Of a DNA stretch of 64,000 nucleotides, positions 1-4,924 are shown piece by piece. This DNA comes from Kribbella aluminosa (GTDB lineage Bacteria; Actinomycetota; Actinomycetes; Propionibacteriales; Kribbellaceae), in NCBI RefSeq assembly GCF_017876295.1, contig NZ_JAGINT010000002.1, forward strand, positions 62,001-126,000. The letters run 5' to 3'. Position 1 is the first letter of the stretch. The number at the start of each line of letters is the position of its first letter. A model generated the notes under the pieces. That model ran no database searches. It saw only the letters and a list, made by a program, of their open reading frames with translations, and had not been told where the DNA came from. Made by a program: the position numbers and the translations under genes.

Positions 1-1003
1 GTCGGCTCTGGTCCTTCGTGACGCGTGCGCCGCCGGGAGAAACTTTCCTTGTCATCCTGCGCCGGCCAGGAAATCGTATGGAAACTTGCTGGCCGCCGAA
101 CCAGCCCACCCAAATGGTGCCACCGCACGGCACCACTCGGTCTCCCCCACGCATCTACCAGGCGCCTTCCGTGTGAGGCACGGGACCACGAGAGGACCCG
201 CACGGGGCCCGGGGCTACCTCAGGTCGTACCGAGGACACTTCGTGGCTCCTTGGCCGCCGCAGTATGGGTGGTTTAGAGCCATGGCCGCCATCGGGCAAC
301 GATGGTGCCAGGTCGGAACCTTGCTGACACCCCGCTGAGACCGCAATCGGTCCTGTGCGAACGAACCGTAGGTCTATCCCGGGGCTCAGCAGCGGCCACG
401 ATCGCCCGGGCCCGGCTGATCATCAGGCAGGGTGTTCCGACCCGCGTCCATCTGCCGGGACTTGCGACGGCGCCGACGGCGCCGATGCTTCTGGAGTTTG
501 CCGAGCTCGCCCGCTTGGCCACCTGCCAGCGCCTACACGGCCGCTCGCGAGGGGTATCAAGGCCAGGCGGACAGAGCTGTCAGCACGGATCCCTCTATCC
601 GCCATCCAGGAGCTCCCTAACTTCGGTGCCGGCAGCCGCCACGAAGGGTTCCGTGGCGATGAGGCCCAAGGACCGGACACCACGCCTCAGTTCGCAGGCG
701 CGGGAGCCGGCAGCAGCGACCGCTACTGGGGACCAAATGCCCCCACCTCGGTGCGCATTTCATACGTCGAGCCTCCGATGGCCAGCATGAGGGCACTCCC
801 ACTGAGGTGGCCTCATCCTGGCTCTGGCGGTCCTATCTCAAGCGCCTAGACGCTGCCGTGGCCCACGGCAGCTCGTGCGCACCGATCGAGCCGACCCCGG
901 GGCCCGGACACCCGGCGCGGCGTGCACATTCCACCGGTACAGATGAGGTGCGAACGTCTTTGTGTACTTTTGTGTGTACCTGGCGGGTCTGGGGCCACGG
1001 AGA
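1..1003. other. No convincing gene seen
   Basis: Several open frames cross this kilobase on both strands, but none has a plausible ribosome-binding site, recognisable domain or the strong third-position G/C bias of the genes further right. It lies beyond the 3' end of a tRNA-Thr gene, a common place for integrated elements and their remains, but I could not recognise an integrase or a duplicated tRNA end. It may be decayed element DNA. Confidence 0.5.
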
Positions 1004-1043
1004 AGCCCCCCTGACTGAGGCGTTTTGCCTGGTCAGAGGGGCC
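1004..1043 (-). terminator. Intrinsic terminator after tRNA-Thr
   Basis: The arms GCCCCTCTGACCAGGC and GCCTCAGTCAGGGGGGC form a nearly perfect stem around a short A-rich loop, a few bases past the 3' end of the minus-strand tRNA-Thr gene. There is no long T run, which is usual for high-GC actinobacteria. Confidence 0.75.
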
Positions 1044-1047
1044 TTGG

Positions 1048-1123
1048 TGGAGCCGCCTATCGGAATCGAACCGATGACCTTCTCATTACGAGTGAGACGC
1101 TCTGCCGACTGAGCTAAGGCGGC
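1048..1123 (-). tRNA. tRNA-Thr (anticodon CGU)
   Basis: On the minus strand a full cloverleaf is visible. The seven-base-pair acceptor is GCCGCCT/AGGCGGC, followed by discriminator T and an encoded CCA. The D arm contains TTAGCTCAGTCGGCAGAGC, the anticodon loop is CTCGTAA (anticodon CGT), and the T loop is TTCGATT. All canonical features are present, including the encoded CCA that most tRNAs of the island to the right lack. This looks like the housekeeping tRNA that borders the array. Confidence 0.95.
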
Positions 1124-1138
1124 GGGTACCGAGGCAAG

Positions 1139-1144
1139 AGTGTA
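1139..1144 (-). promoter_or_regulatory. -10 element for tRNA-Thr
   Basis: TACACT on the minus strand lies about 15 bases upstream of the mature tRNA-Thr 5' end. It matches the usual actinobacterial -10 hexamer. No good -35 is visible, which is common in this group. Confidence 0.5.
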
Positions 1145-1337
1145 GCGGGAGGAGGGGGAGGATTCCGAATCGGATCTGGGTACGGCGGTACCGCGGGGTG
1201 CGGGTGTGCCCGGGATCACTCCGGGGCGGGCGCATGCGCCGAGCGCTCCACTCCGGGGAGGACGGGGAACTGGGAGTCGGTTATGTGCGTCGTAGCGGCG
1301 GGAAATAGCGAGTGGAACAAATTGTGCGGGAAATGCG

Positions 1338-1367
1338 TTGACTTCGGTAGTGGAGTTGGGTGACACT
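1338..1367 (+). promoter_or_regulatory. Putative promoter of the tRNA island
   Basis: TTGACT at 1338-1343 and GACACT at 1362-1367 are separated by 18 bases. They lie about 35 bases upstream of a GTG start with a good ribosome-binding site. This is the best promoter candidate reading into the leader ORF and the tRNA array. Confidence 0.45.
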
Positions 1368-1401
1368 AATTCCCGCAAGACCAAAACCCTGAGGAGAGAT
1401 C

Positions 1402-1536
1402 GTGTTCGGAACGCACATCCTGAGCGAAGCCTGGCGGCCCGGCCGCATGGCTTTGTCGGCGTGCCTGCGATCCGTGGGCGACGAGGCCAGCTACAACCAC
1501 CAGCTGAGCCCGCGTGTGGGCGGTCCGCCTGGGTGA
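1402..1536 (+). CDS. Small leader ORF, 44 codons
   Basis: A GTG start at 1402 is preceded by GAGGAGAG at the correct spacing, and the frame runs to TGA at 1534-1536. The product would begin MFGTHILSEAWRPGRMALSA and matches no family I know. A strong intrinsic terminator follows 24 bases after the stop, and the tRNA array follows that. This order of promoter, short ORF, terminator and tRNAs resembles a transcription-attenuation leader. No run of identical codons points to a specific sensed amino acid, so the sensing role is only a hypothesis; it could also be a small independent protein. Confidence 0.45.
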   Translation: MFGTHILSEAWRPGRMALSACLRSVGDEASYNHQLSPRVGGPPG

Positions 1537-1559
1537 TCTCCGAGTGGGGAGACCTCCAG

Positions 1560-1604
1560 GAGCCGTCTGAGCCGGGTACCGGCAGCAGGCGGCTCTTTTC
1601 TTTT
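1560..1604 (+). terminator. Strong intrinsic terminator or attenuator
   Basis: Arms beginning GAGCCGTCTG and ending CAGGCGGCTC pair, with a second GCCGG/CCGGC segment inside and a three-base loop. CTTTTCTTTT follows at once. A T-rich tail is rare in this genome, so this is a convincing Rho-independent terminator between the leader ORF and the first tRNA-like gene. Confidence 0.8.
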
Positions 1605-1622
1605 GCCCGACCTCGGGCCATC

Positions 1623-1691
1623 GCCGGCGTGCAATGGTTGCGGACCGGATTCCAAACCCGCGTCAAGAGGGTTCGACTCCCTCCGTCGGTG
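1623..1691 (+). tRNA. Degenerate tRNA-Trp-like gene (CCA)
   Basis: The acceptor stem GCCGGCG/CGTCGGT pairs along seven positions with two G-U pairs. The T arm GAGGG-TTCGACT-CCCTC is perfect. The anticodon loop TTCCAAA gives anticodon CCA, but only the three middle pairs of its stem form. The D arm is shrunken to GCAA-TGG-TTGC with a three-base loop. No CCA is encoded. It may be a decayed or structurally minimal tRNA, so function is uncertain. Confidence 0.5.
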
Positions 1692-1724
1692 CTTTCCGGT
1701 ATTTACGGATATCGGCACGAACAA

Positions 1725-1730
1725 TTGACA
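1725..1730 (+). promoter_or_regulatory. Possible internal -35 box
   Basis: An exact TTGACA lies in an unusually A/T-rich gap 50 bases upstream of tRNA-Pro. The matching -10 at 16-18 bases is poor, so an internal promoter is possible but not well supported. Confidence 0.25.
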
Positions 1731-1750
1731 ACTGGACATTCATCGCAATT

Positions 1751-1777
1751 TCCCCGGCGTCCGCGAGACCCCGGGGA
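1751..1777 (+). other. Stem-loop before tRNA-Pro
   Basis: TCCCCGG (1751-1757) pairs with CCGGGGA (1771-1777) around a 13-base loop, four bases before the mature tRNA-Pro. It is one of a series of stem-loops separating the tRNAs and could be a processing or spacer element. Confidence 0.5.
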
Positions 1778-1780
1778 GGA

Positions 1781-1856
1781 CCAGCTGTAGGCCAGTGGCC
1801 AGGCCGCCTCATTTGGGTTGAGGAGATCGGAGGTTCGAGTCCTCCCAGCTGGACCA
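1781..1856 (+). tRNA. tRNA-Pro (UGG)
   Basis: The acceptor CCAGCTG/CAGCTGG is perfect and keeps the C1-G72 pair typical of bacterial tRNA-Pro, with A73 and an encoded CCA. The anticodon stem CCTCA/TGAGG holds loop TTTGGGT, giving anticodon TGG. The T arm GGAGG-TTCGAGT-CCTCC is normal. The D arm appears as GGCC-AGT-GGCC with only a three-base loop, so it lacks the usual G18-G19 layout. This is the only array tRNA with an encoded CCA. Confidence 0.85.
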
Positions 1857-1896
1857 GGCGCCCGCAGGATGCTCAGCTACCGGCCGAGCGGGCGCC
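1857..1896 (+). other. Inter-tRNA stem-loop
   Basis: GGCGCCCGC (1857-1865) and GCGGGCGCC (1888-1896) form a perfect nine-base-pair stem directly after the CCA of tRNA-Pro. No T run follows, so it is more likely a spacer or processing signal than a terminator. Confidence 0.6.
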
Positions 1897-1902
1897 GTAC
1901 GC

Positions 1903-1945
1903 GTGCCCTGTGACGGAAATCCGCAGTACATCCGGCACAGGGCAC
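1903..1945 (+). other. Second inter-tRNA stem-loop
   Basis: GTGCCCTGTG (1903-1912) and CACAGGGCAC (1936-1945) form a perfect ten-base-pair stem. A small CGG/CCG hairpin sits in its loop. It ends three bases before tRNA-Arg(ACG). Confidence 0.6.
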
Positions 1946-1948
1946 CGG

Positions 1949-2022
1949 ACGCCCGTGGCTCAACCGGAGAGAGTGCCTGCCTACGAAGCAGGAGGATGCA
2001 GGTTCGAATCCTGCCGGGCGTG
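1949..2022 (+). tRNA. tRNA-Arg (ACG)
   Basis: The acceptor ACGCCCG/CGGGCGT is perfect. The D arm GCTC-AACCGGAGA-GAGT is canonical and has GG followed by A, as expected for arginine identity. Anticodon stem CCTGC/GCAGG carries loop CTACGAA (anticodon ACG), and the T arm GCAGG-TTCGAAT-CCTGC is normal. G73 follows and no CCA is encoded. The next tRNA starts two bases later. Confidence 0.9.
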
Positions 2023-2024
2023 CT

Positions 2025-2098
2025 GTGTCCGAAGCGGAAGTGGGCGATGCGCCGGGACGTGACCCCGGAGGAAGCGGGTTCGAGCCCCGCCGGACACC
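2025..2098 (+). tRNA. tRNA-His-like gene (GUG)
   Basis: The acceptor GTGTCCG/CGGACAC is perfect and followed by C73, the histidine-type discriminator. The anticodon stem CCGGG/CCCGG holds loop ACGTGAC, giving anticodon GTG, but position 33 is C instead of the nearly universal U. The D arm pairs poorly, and the base before position 1 is T rather than the expected G-1. The T arm GCGGG-TTCGAGC-CCCGC is good. It is a tRNA gene by structure, but charging and decoding are doubtful. Confidence 0.65.
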
Positions 2099-2103
2099 CT
2101 GCG

Positions 2104-2134
2104 GTACGACGTACTCACGTGGAGTACGGCGTAC
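2104..2134 (+). other. Inter-tRNA stem-loop
   Basis: GTACGACGTACTC (2104-2116) and GAGTACGGCGTAC (2122-2134) form a 13-base-pair stem with one mismatch and a five-base loop. It fills nearly all of the space between the His-like and UAG tRNAs. Confidence 0.65.
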
Positions 2135-2138
2135 ACCC

Positions 2139-2213
2139 GCGGCTCTGGCCCAAACTGGGAGAGGCGCCTGGCTTAGGACCAGGAGGTTCAGGGTTCGAAT
2201 CCCTGGAGCCGCA
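2139..2213 (+). tRNA. Class I tRNA with UAG anticodon
   Basis: The acceptor GCGGCTC/GAGCCGC, anticodon stem CCTGG/CCAGG with loop CTTAGGA, and T arm CAGGG-TTCGAAT-CCCTG are all perfect, with A73. Anticodon TAG reads the leucine codon CUA. However, the variable region is only about five bases (AGGTT), whereas bacterial tRNA-Leu has a long extra arm. Either this is a leucine tRNA that has lost that arm, or it is charged with another amino acid. No CCA is encoded. Confidence 0.8.
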
Positions 2214-2243
2214 CGAACGGACCGACACCGAGATCGCCGACCT

Positions 2244-2260
2244 GCCGACCGCCGGTCGGG
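2244..2260 (+). other. Small hairpin before HNH gene
   Basis: CCGACC and GGTCGG pair around a GCC loop 26 bases upstream of the HNH endonuclease start. It continues the pattern of stem-loops between array members. Confidence 0.35.
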
Positions 2261-2285
2261 CACACTGGAGAGGAGGAGGAACCAG

Positions 2286-2732
2286 ATGAGCGGTGTGATC
2301 GTCCTGAACGCCTCGTACGAGCAGTTGCACGTCGTGTCGATCCCGCACGCCATCCGGATGCTCGTCCGGGAGGTCGCCGTCGTCGAGGAGGCCCACGACG
2401 GCGCCAGCATCGGACCGTTCCCTCTTCCCCGCGTCCTGCGGCTCGTCCGGTACGTCGTGATGAAGTGGCGGTACGCCTCCGGCCGGCTGCAGTACACCCG
2501 GGCCGGCGTACTGAAGCGGGACAAGTACACCTGCGCGTACTGCGGCAAGCTCGGCGCCACCACGATGGACCACGTCGTTCCACGGTCGAGAGGCGGACGC
2601 GGCGAGTGGCTGAACGCCGTCGCCGCACACGCGGACTGCAACGAGAAGAAGGGCTCGCGCACCCCGGAAGAGGCCGGCATGCCGCTGTTGTGGCAGCCGT
2701 GGATCCCCTCCCGTGCCGAGATAGCGCTCTGA
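2286..2732 (+). CDS. HNH endonuclease in tRNA array
   Basis: The 148-residue protein has a C-terminal HNH fold. CAYCG at about residues 85-89 gives the first zinc pair, MDHVVPRSRGG carries the catalytic His, and the WLNAV segment supplies the conserved Asn. The second zinc pair is HADCN, where the first Cys is replaced by His, which can still bind zinc. The N-terminal half (NASYEQLHVVSIPHAIRMLV) is typical of small actinobacterial HNH proteins. The ATG at 2286 follows GAGAGGAGGAGG. It is embedded between tRNA genes and could mobilise the array or act as a nuclease toxin; neither is shown here. Confidence 0.85.
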   Translation: MSGVIVLNASYEQLHVVSIPHAIRMLVREVAVVEEAHDGASIGPFPLPRVLRLVRYVVMKWRYASGRLQYTRAGVLKRDKYTCAYCGKLGATTMDHVVPRSRGGRGEWLNAVAAHADCNEKKGSRTPEEAGMPLLWQPWIPSRAEIAL

Positions 2733-2734
2733 CC

Positions 2735-2762
2735 CGACACCAGCAGACCCTGCCCGGTGTCG
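2735..2762 (+). other. Stem-loop after HNH gene
   Basis: CGACACC (2735-2741) and GGTGTCG (2756-2762) pair perfectly around a 14-base loop, just past the HNH stop codon and just before the next tRNA. Confidence 0.5.
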
Positions 2763-2775
2763 CGGCGGAGCGCGA

Positions 2776-2848
2776 TGCCAGGTGGGCGACGGCGACCCAC
2801 CCTCGGTCCTGACCCGAGGCCCCGCAGGTTCGACCCCTGCCCTGGCAG
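2776..2848 (+). tRNA. tRNA-Gln-like gene (CUG)
   Basis: The acceptor TGCCAGG/CCTGGCA is perfect; U1-A72 and G73 fit glutamine identity. The anticodon stem is six pairs long (CCTCGG/CCGAGG) around loop TCCTGAC, giving anticodon CTG with C at position 33 instead of U. The D arm has a GGG/CCC stem. The T arm GCAGG-TTCGACC-CCTGC is sound. No CCA is encoded. The shared C33 with the His-like tRNA is unusual and may affect decoding. Confidence 0.65.
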
Positions 2849-2852
2849 CTAT

Positions 2853-2944
2853 GGCGGAATAAGCCGAGCTTCGGCCTAACGGCAACCGTTTCGAAAACGG
2901 TCAGCCCTTCAGCGGGCGTGCAGGTTCGAGACCTGCTTCCGCCG
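2853..2944 (+). tRNA. tRNA-Ser (CGA)
   Basis: This is a class II tRNA with acceptor GGCGGAA/TTCCGCC, D stem GCCG/CGGC, anticodon stem ACCGT/ACGGT and loop TTCGAAA (anticodon CGA). A long variable arm, GCCC-TTCAGC-GGGC, is present, as is T arm GCAGG-TTCGAGA-CCTGC with G73. All serine features are present, but CCA is not encoded. It begins four bases after the Gln-like tRNA. Confidence 0.93.
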
Positions 2945-2972
2945 CATGCACACCAACGAAGAGGGTGAGGAG

Positions 2973-3825
2973 ATGAACGTGGAGCTTCCGGTTGAGTTGA
3001 GTGGGGCCAAGAGCTCCACGCTCATGTGGGCGCAGGAGTACGAGGTCGACGCGAAGGCGCTGCAGCAGCTGCGGAACATCGCGGCGCTGCCGTGGGTGCA
3101 CGGGGTTCGGGTGATGCCGGACGTGCACCTCGGCAAGGGTGCGACGGTCGGGTCCGTGATCGCGATGTACCAGGCCGTGTCGCCGGCTGCCGTCGGTGTC
3201 GACATCGGGTGCGGCACATGCGGATTGCCCGGGAGCTGCCGCACAACGCGGACCTCCCGGACCGCAACCTCGCGGTGTTCCTGTCCGGTACGCCGGAGAT
3301 GGACGCGTACCGGCGGGACCTCACGTGGGCGCAGGAGTACGCCGCCCGGAACCGTGCGGTGATGCTCGCACTCGTGATGCAGGCGGTGCGGGAGTCGTTC
3401 GAGGTCGACGTACGGTTCGAGCAGCCGATCTCGTGCCACCACAACTACGTGGCGGAGGAGCAGTTCGACGGGCTCGACCTGCTCGTCACCCGCAAGGGTG
3501 CGATCCGGGCCGGGCGCGGAGACCTCGGCTGATCCCGGGGTCGATGGGCACCGGGTCGTACGTCGTCCGCGGGCTCGGCTCCGAGCGCTCCTTCTACTCG
3601 GCCTCTCACGGGGCGGGCCGGCGGATGAGCCGCACCGAGGCGAAGCGCCGGTACACGGTCGCGGACCTGGTCGCCCAGACCGACGGCGTCGAGTCCCGCA
3701 AGGACGCCGGCGTGATCGACGAGATCCCCGCCGCCTACAAGGACATCGACACGGTCATCGCGGCCCAGTCCGACCTGGTCGAGGTAGTCGCCCACCTCAA
3801 GCAGGTCATCTGCGTCAAGGGCTGA
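2973..3825 (+). pseudogene. rtcB: Broken RtcB RNA ligase
   Basis: RtcB joins RNA 3'-phosphate and 5'-OH ends, for example in cleaved tRNAs. Here the sequence is spread over three frames. The first part (2973 to about 3214) carries PDVHLGKG and GVDIGCG with the metal-binding Cys. The second (about 3217-3534) carries CHHNYV and TRKGAI. The third, to 3825, carries SASHGAGRRM with the guanylylated His and ends LKQVICVKG. Compared with the family, about 130 residues between DIGCG and the PHN motif are missing, including the GGNHF and HSGSR metal ligands. A second frameshift sits near 3534. The start has GAGGGTGAGGAG upstream. It is almost certainly inactive. Confidence 0.88.
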
Positions 3826-3833
3826 ACACTCGC

Positions 3834-3868
3834 GCCGCCCGCCGTCATCAGGGGAGACGGCGGGCGGC
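3834..3868 (+). terminator. Strong hairpin after rtcB remnant
   Basis: GCCGCCCGCCGTC (3834-3846) pairs perfectly over 13 bases with GACGGCGGGCGGC (3856-3868). It probably ends transcription or acts as another spacer stem-loop; no T tract follows. Confidence 0.55.
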
Positions 3869-3882
3869 GGACTGGAGGTCTC

Positions 3883-4227
3883 GTGAAGGCTGCAGTGCGA
3901 TTGGTCTACAGCGCGGACGTCGACGTAGAGACGTACGTTCCGGACGATCCGAACGACGACGGCGTCTGGGTTCGGTTCATCGTCGGACCGGCGGGCGAAC
4001 CCGGTGAGGAGTCGTTCGACGTGCTGGTGTGTACGCCGTTGTGGTTGCGCCGGGTCGTCCGTGGGGAAGGACCGCAGATCGGGCGCCATCATCTGATCGT
4101 CGACCCGTTCGACCTTCGGCTGGCGGTCGGGTTCCTGTGCCGGCAGTTCGAGGAACTCTCGGCGCCGACGTACGACGACCCGGCGGAGAAGCTGGCGCGG
4201 CTGGGGCTGTGGGAGTTCGAGGACTAG
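3883..4227 (+). CDS. Imm8-like immunity protein
   Basis: The 114-residue protein matches the pattern I know for Immunity protein 8. It has an N-terminal strand MKAAVRLVYSADVDVETYVP, then GEESFDVLVCTPLWL near residues 47-61, then GRHHLIVDPFDL near 73-84, and a C-terminal WEFED. Imm8 proteins usually accompany polymorphic toxins of contact-dependent systems. The GTG at 3883 has GGAGG upstream. No toxin gene lies beside it; the neighbours are tRNA genes and a broken tRNA-repair ligase. Protection against an RNA-cleaving toxin is therefore an attractive but unproven role. Confidence 0.7.
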   Translation: MKAAVRLVYSADVDVETYVPDDPNDDGVWVRFIVGPAGEPGEESFDVLVCTPLWLRRVVRGEGPQIGRHHLIVDPFDLRLAVGFLCRQFEELSAPTYDDPAEKLARLGLWEFED

Positions 4228-4242
4228 CGGGAAACGTAGTAG

Positions 4243-4265
4243 GTCCGGGGCCGAGCGAACCGGAC
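4243..4265 (+). other. Hairpin before tRNA-Ser(GCU)
   Basis: GTCCGG (4243-4248) and CCGGAC (4260-4265) pair around an 11-base loop immediately before the mature tRNA 5' end. Confidence 0.4.
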
Positions 4266-4267
4266 TT

Positions 4268-4358
4268 GGTGAGATCCGCCTGTTGGTAGGGGCAGCGGTT
4301 TGCTAAACCGTCGGTCGGCTGGCATGTCGGCTCGCGAGTTCGAATCTCGCTCTCACCG
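4268..4358 (+). tRNA. tRNA-Ser (GCU)
   Basis: The acceptor GGTGAGA/TCTCACC is perfect. Anticodon stem GCGGT/ACCGT (one G-U) carries loop TTGCTAA, anticodon GCT. A 22-base variable region can form a GCTG/CGGC stem using one G-U pair. The T arm GCGAG-TTCGAAT-CTCGC is normal, with G73 and no encoded CCA. Confidence 0.88.
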
Positions 4359-4360
4359 CT

Positions 4361-4386
4361 GGGTGGTTGGGATGGACCAGCCACCC
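4361..4386 (+). other. Inter-tRNA stem-loop
   Basis: GGGTGGTTGG (4361-4370) and CCAGCCACCC (4377-4386) form a ten-base-pair stem with one G-U and a six-base loop, between tRNA-Ser(GCU) and tRNA-Glu. Confidence 0.6.
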
Positions 4387-4391
4387 TGCCA

Positions 4392-4464
4392 GCCCCGTTG
4401 GTCTAGCGGTCAGGACGCCTGGTTCTCATCCAGGAGATCACCGGTTCGAATCCGGTACGGGGTA
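4392..4464 (+). tRNA. tRNA-Glu (CUC)
   Basis: The acceptor GCCCCGT/ACGGGGT pairs with a G1-U72 wobble. The D region TGGTCTAGCGGTCAGGAC is glutamate-like, the anticodon stem CCTGG/CCAGG holds loop TTCTCAT (anticodon CTC), and the T arm ACCGG-TTCGAAT-CCGGT is normal. A73 follows; no CCA is encoded. Confidence 0.88.
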
Positions 4465-4475
4465 CGCGTCAGCTT

Positions 4476-4500
4476 GCAGGGTCGAATCCTGCGTTCGGCA
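4476..4500 (+). pseudogene. 3' fragment of a tRNA gene
   Basis: GCAGG-GTCGAAT-CCTGC is a T arm whose loop begins with G instead of T. It is followed by GTTCGGC-A, which looks like a 3' acceptor strand and discriminator. No matching 5' acceptor (GCCGAAC), D arm or anticodon arm lies upstream, so this is a truncated tRNA left in the array. Confidence 0.6.
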
Positions 4501-4535
4501 CGTAGTAACTATCAGACAAGAGAGGAGGACCGGCC

Positions 4536-4730
4536 GTGGCCGACCTCAGGAACAGGAAGCGAGTGCCTGGTGGCAGGACCGGTGCTCCGGTCGCGCAGGG
4601 GCACTCGATGCGGCGCGTGTTGCTTGCCTGCGGGCATGTGCAGCGGGATCGGATCGCGCACCGTGGGGATCACGTGTGGTGCGAATCCGAGTGCTCCGAC
4701 TGGACGCGGGTCGTGTCCGTGCAGGAGTAA
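4536..4730 (+). CDS. Small Cys/His-rich protein
   Basis: The 64-residue protein starts at GTG 4536 behind AGAGGAGGA. After a basic N-terminus it contains LLACGHVQRDRI and WCESECSDW, so one Cys-Gly-His and one Cys-x3-Cys could bind a zinc ion. I do not recognise the family. It sits between a tRNA fragment and tRNA-Arg(CCG) and is transcribed with the array, so it may belong to the mobile tRNA unit. Confidence 0.65.
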   Translation: MADLRNRKRVPGGRTGAPVAQGHSMRRVLLACGHVQRDRIAHRGDHVWCESECSDWTRVVSVQE

Positions 4731-4739
4731 CGCGTACCC

Positions 4740-4817
4740 AAGGACGGGCAGTACTCGGGCCGTTGAGCGTGCGGGCAGGTGCATGTACAGCGTCTCACCG
4801 GTGCACTACCCGTCCTT
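4740..4817. repeat. Long inverted repeat before tRNA-Arg
   Basis: AAGGACGGGCAGT (4740-4752) and ACTACCCGTCCTT (4805-4817) are complementary apart from one position, with a loop of about 52 bases. The right arm, read on the minus strand with its flank, is GTACCGAAGGACGGGTAGTG. That string recurs with one change near 21572-21591, so the arm belongs to a dispersed repeat. Confidence 0.6.
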
Positions 4818-4827
4818 CGGTACGCAA

Positions 4828-4896
4828 CCCCCTGGTGACGGAATCACACCGGGCCCTCCGAAGGCTCGGTTCCTGGTTCGACTCCAGGCAGGGGGA
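4828..4896 (+). tRNA. tRNA-Arg (CCG), compact
   Basis: The acceptor CCCCCTG/CAGGGGG is perfect. The D arm is shortened to GTGA-CGGAA-TCAC. The anticodon stem GGGCC/GGCTC has one G-U and carries loop CTCCGAA, anticodon CCG. The T arm CCTGG-TTCGACT-CCAGG is normal, with A73 and no CCA. At 69 bases it is shorter than a standard tRNA. Confidence 0.8.
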
Positions 4897-4924
4897 CGTG
4901 GCAGCCGCTTGCCTCGGGCACCTT

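Noticed and set aside
302..849. Overlapping ORFs of 160 codons at the left end
   Set aside because: Two frames cover the same bases, neither has a start signal, codon bias or recognisable motif; the region looks non-coding.
2139..2213. Amber suppressor tRNA
   Set aside because: The anticodon is UAG, which reads CUA codons. An amber suppressor would need anticodon CUA.
2286..2732. Group I or II intron homing endonuclease
   Set aside because: No intron core or split host gene is visible; the ORF is flanked by complete tRNA genes.
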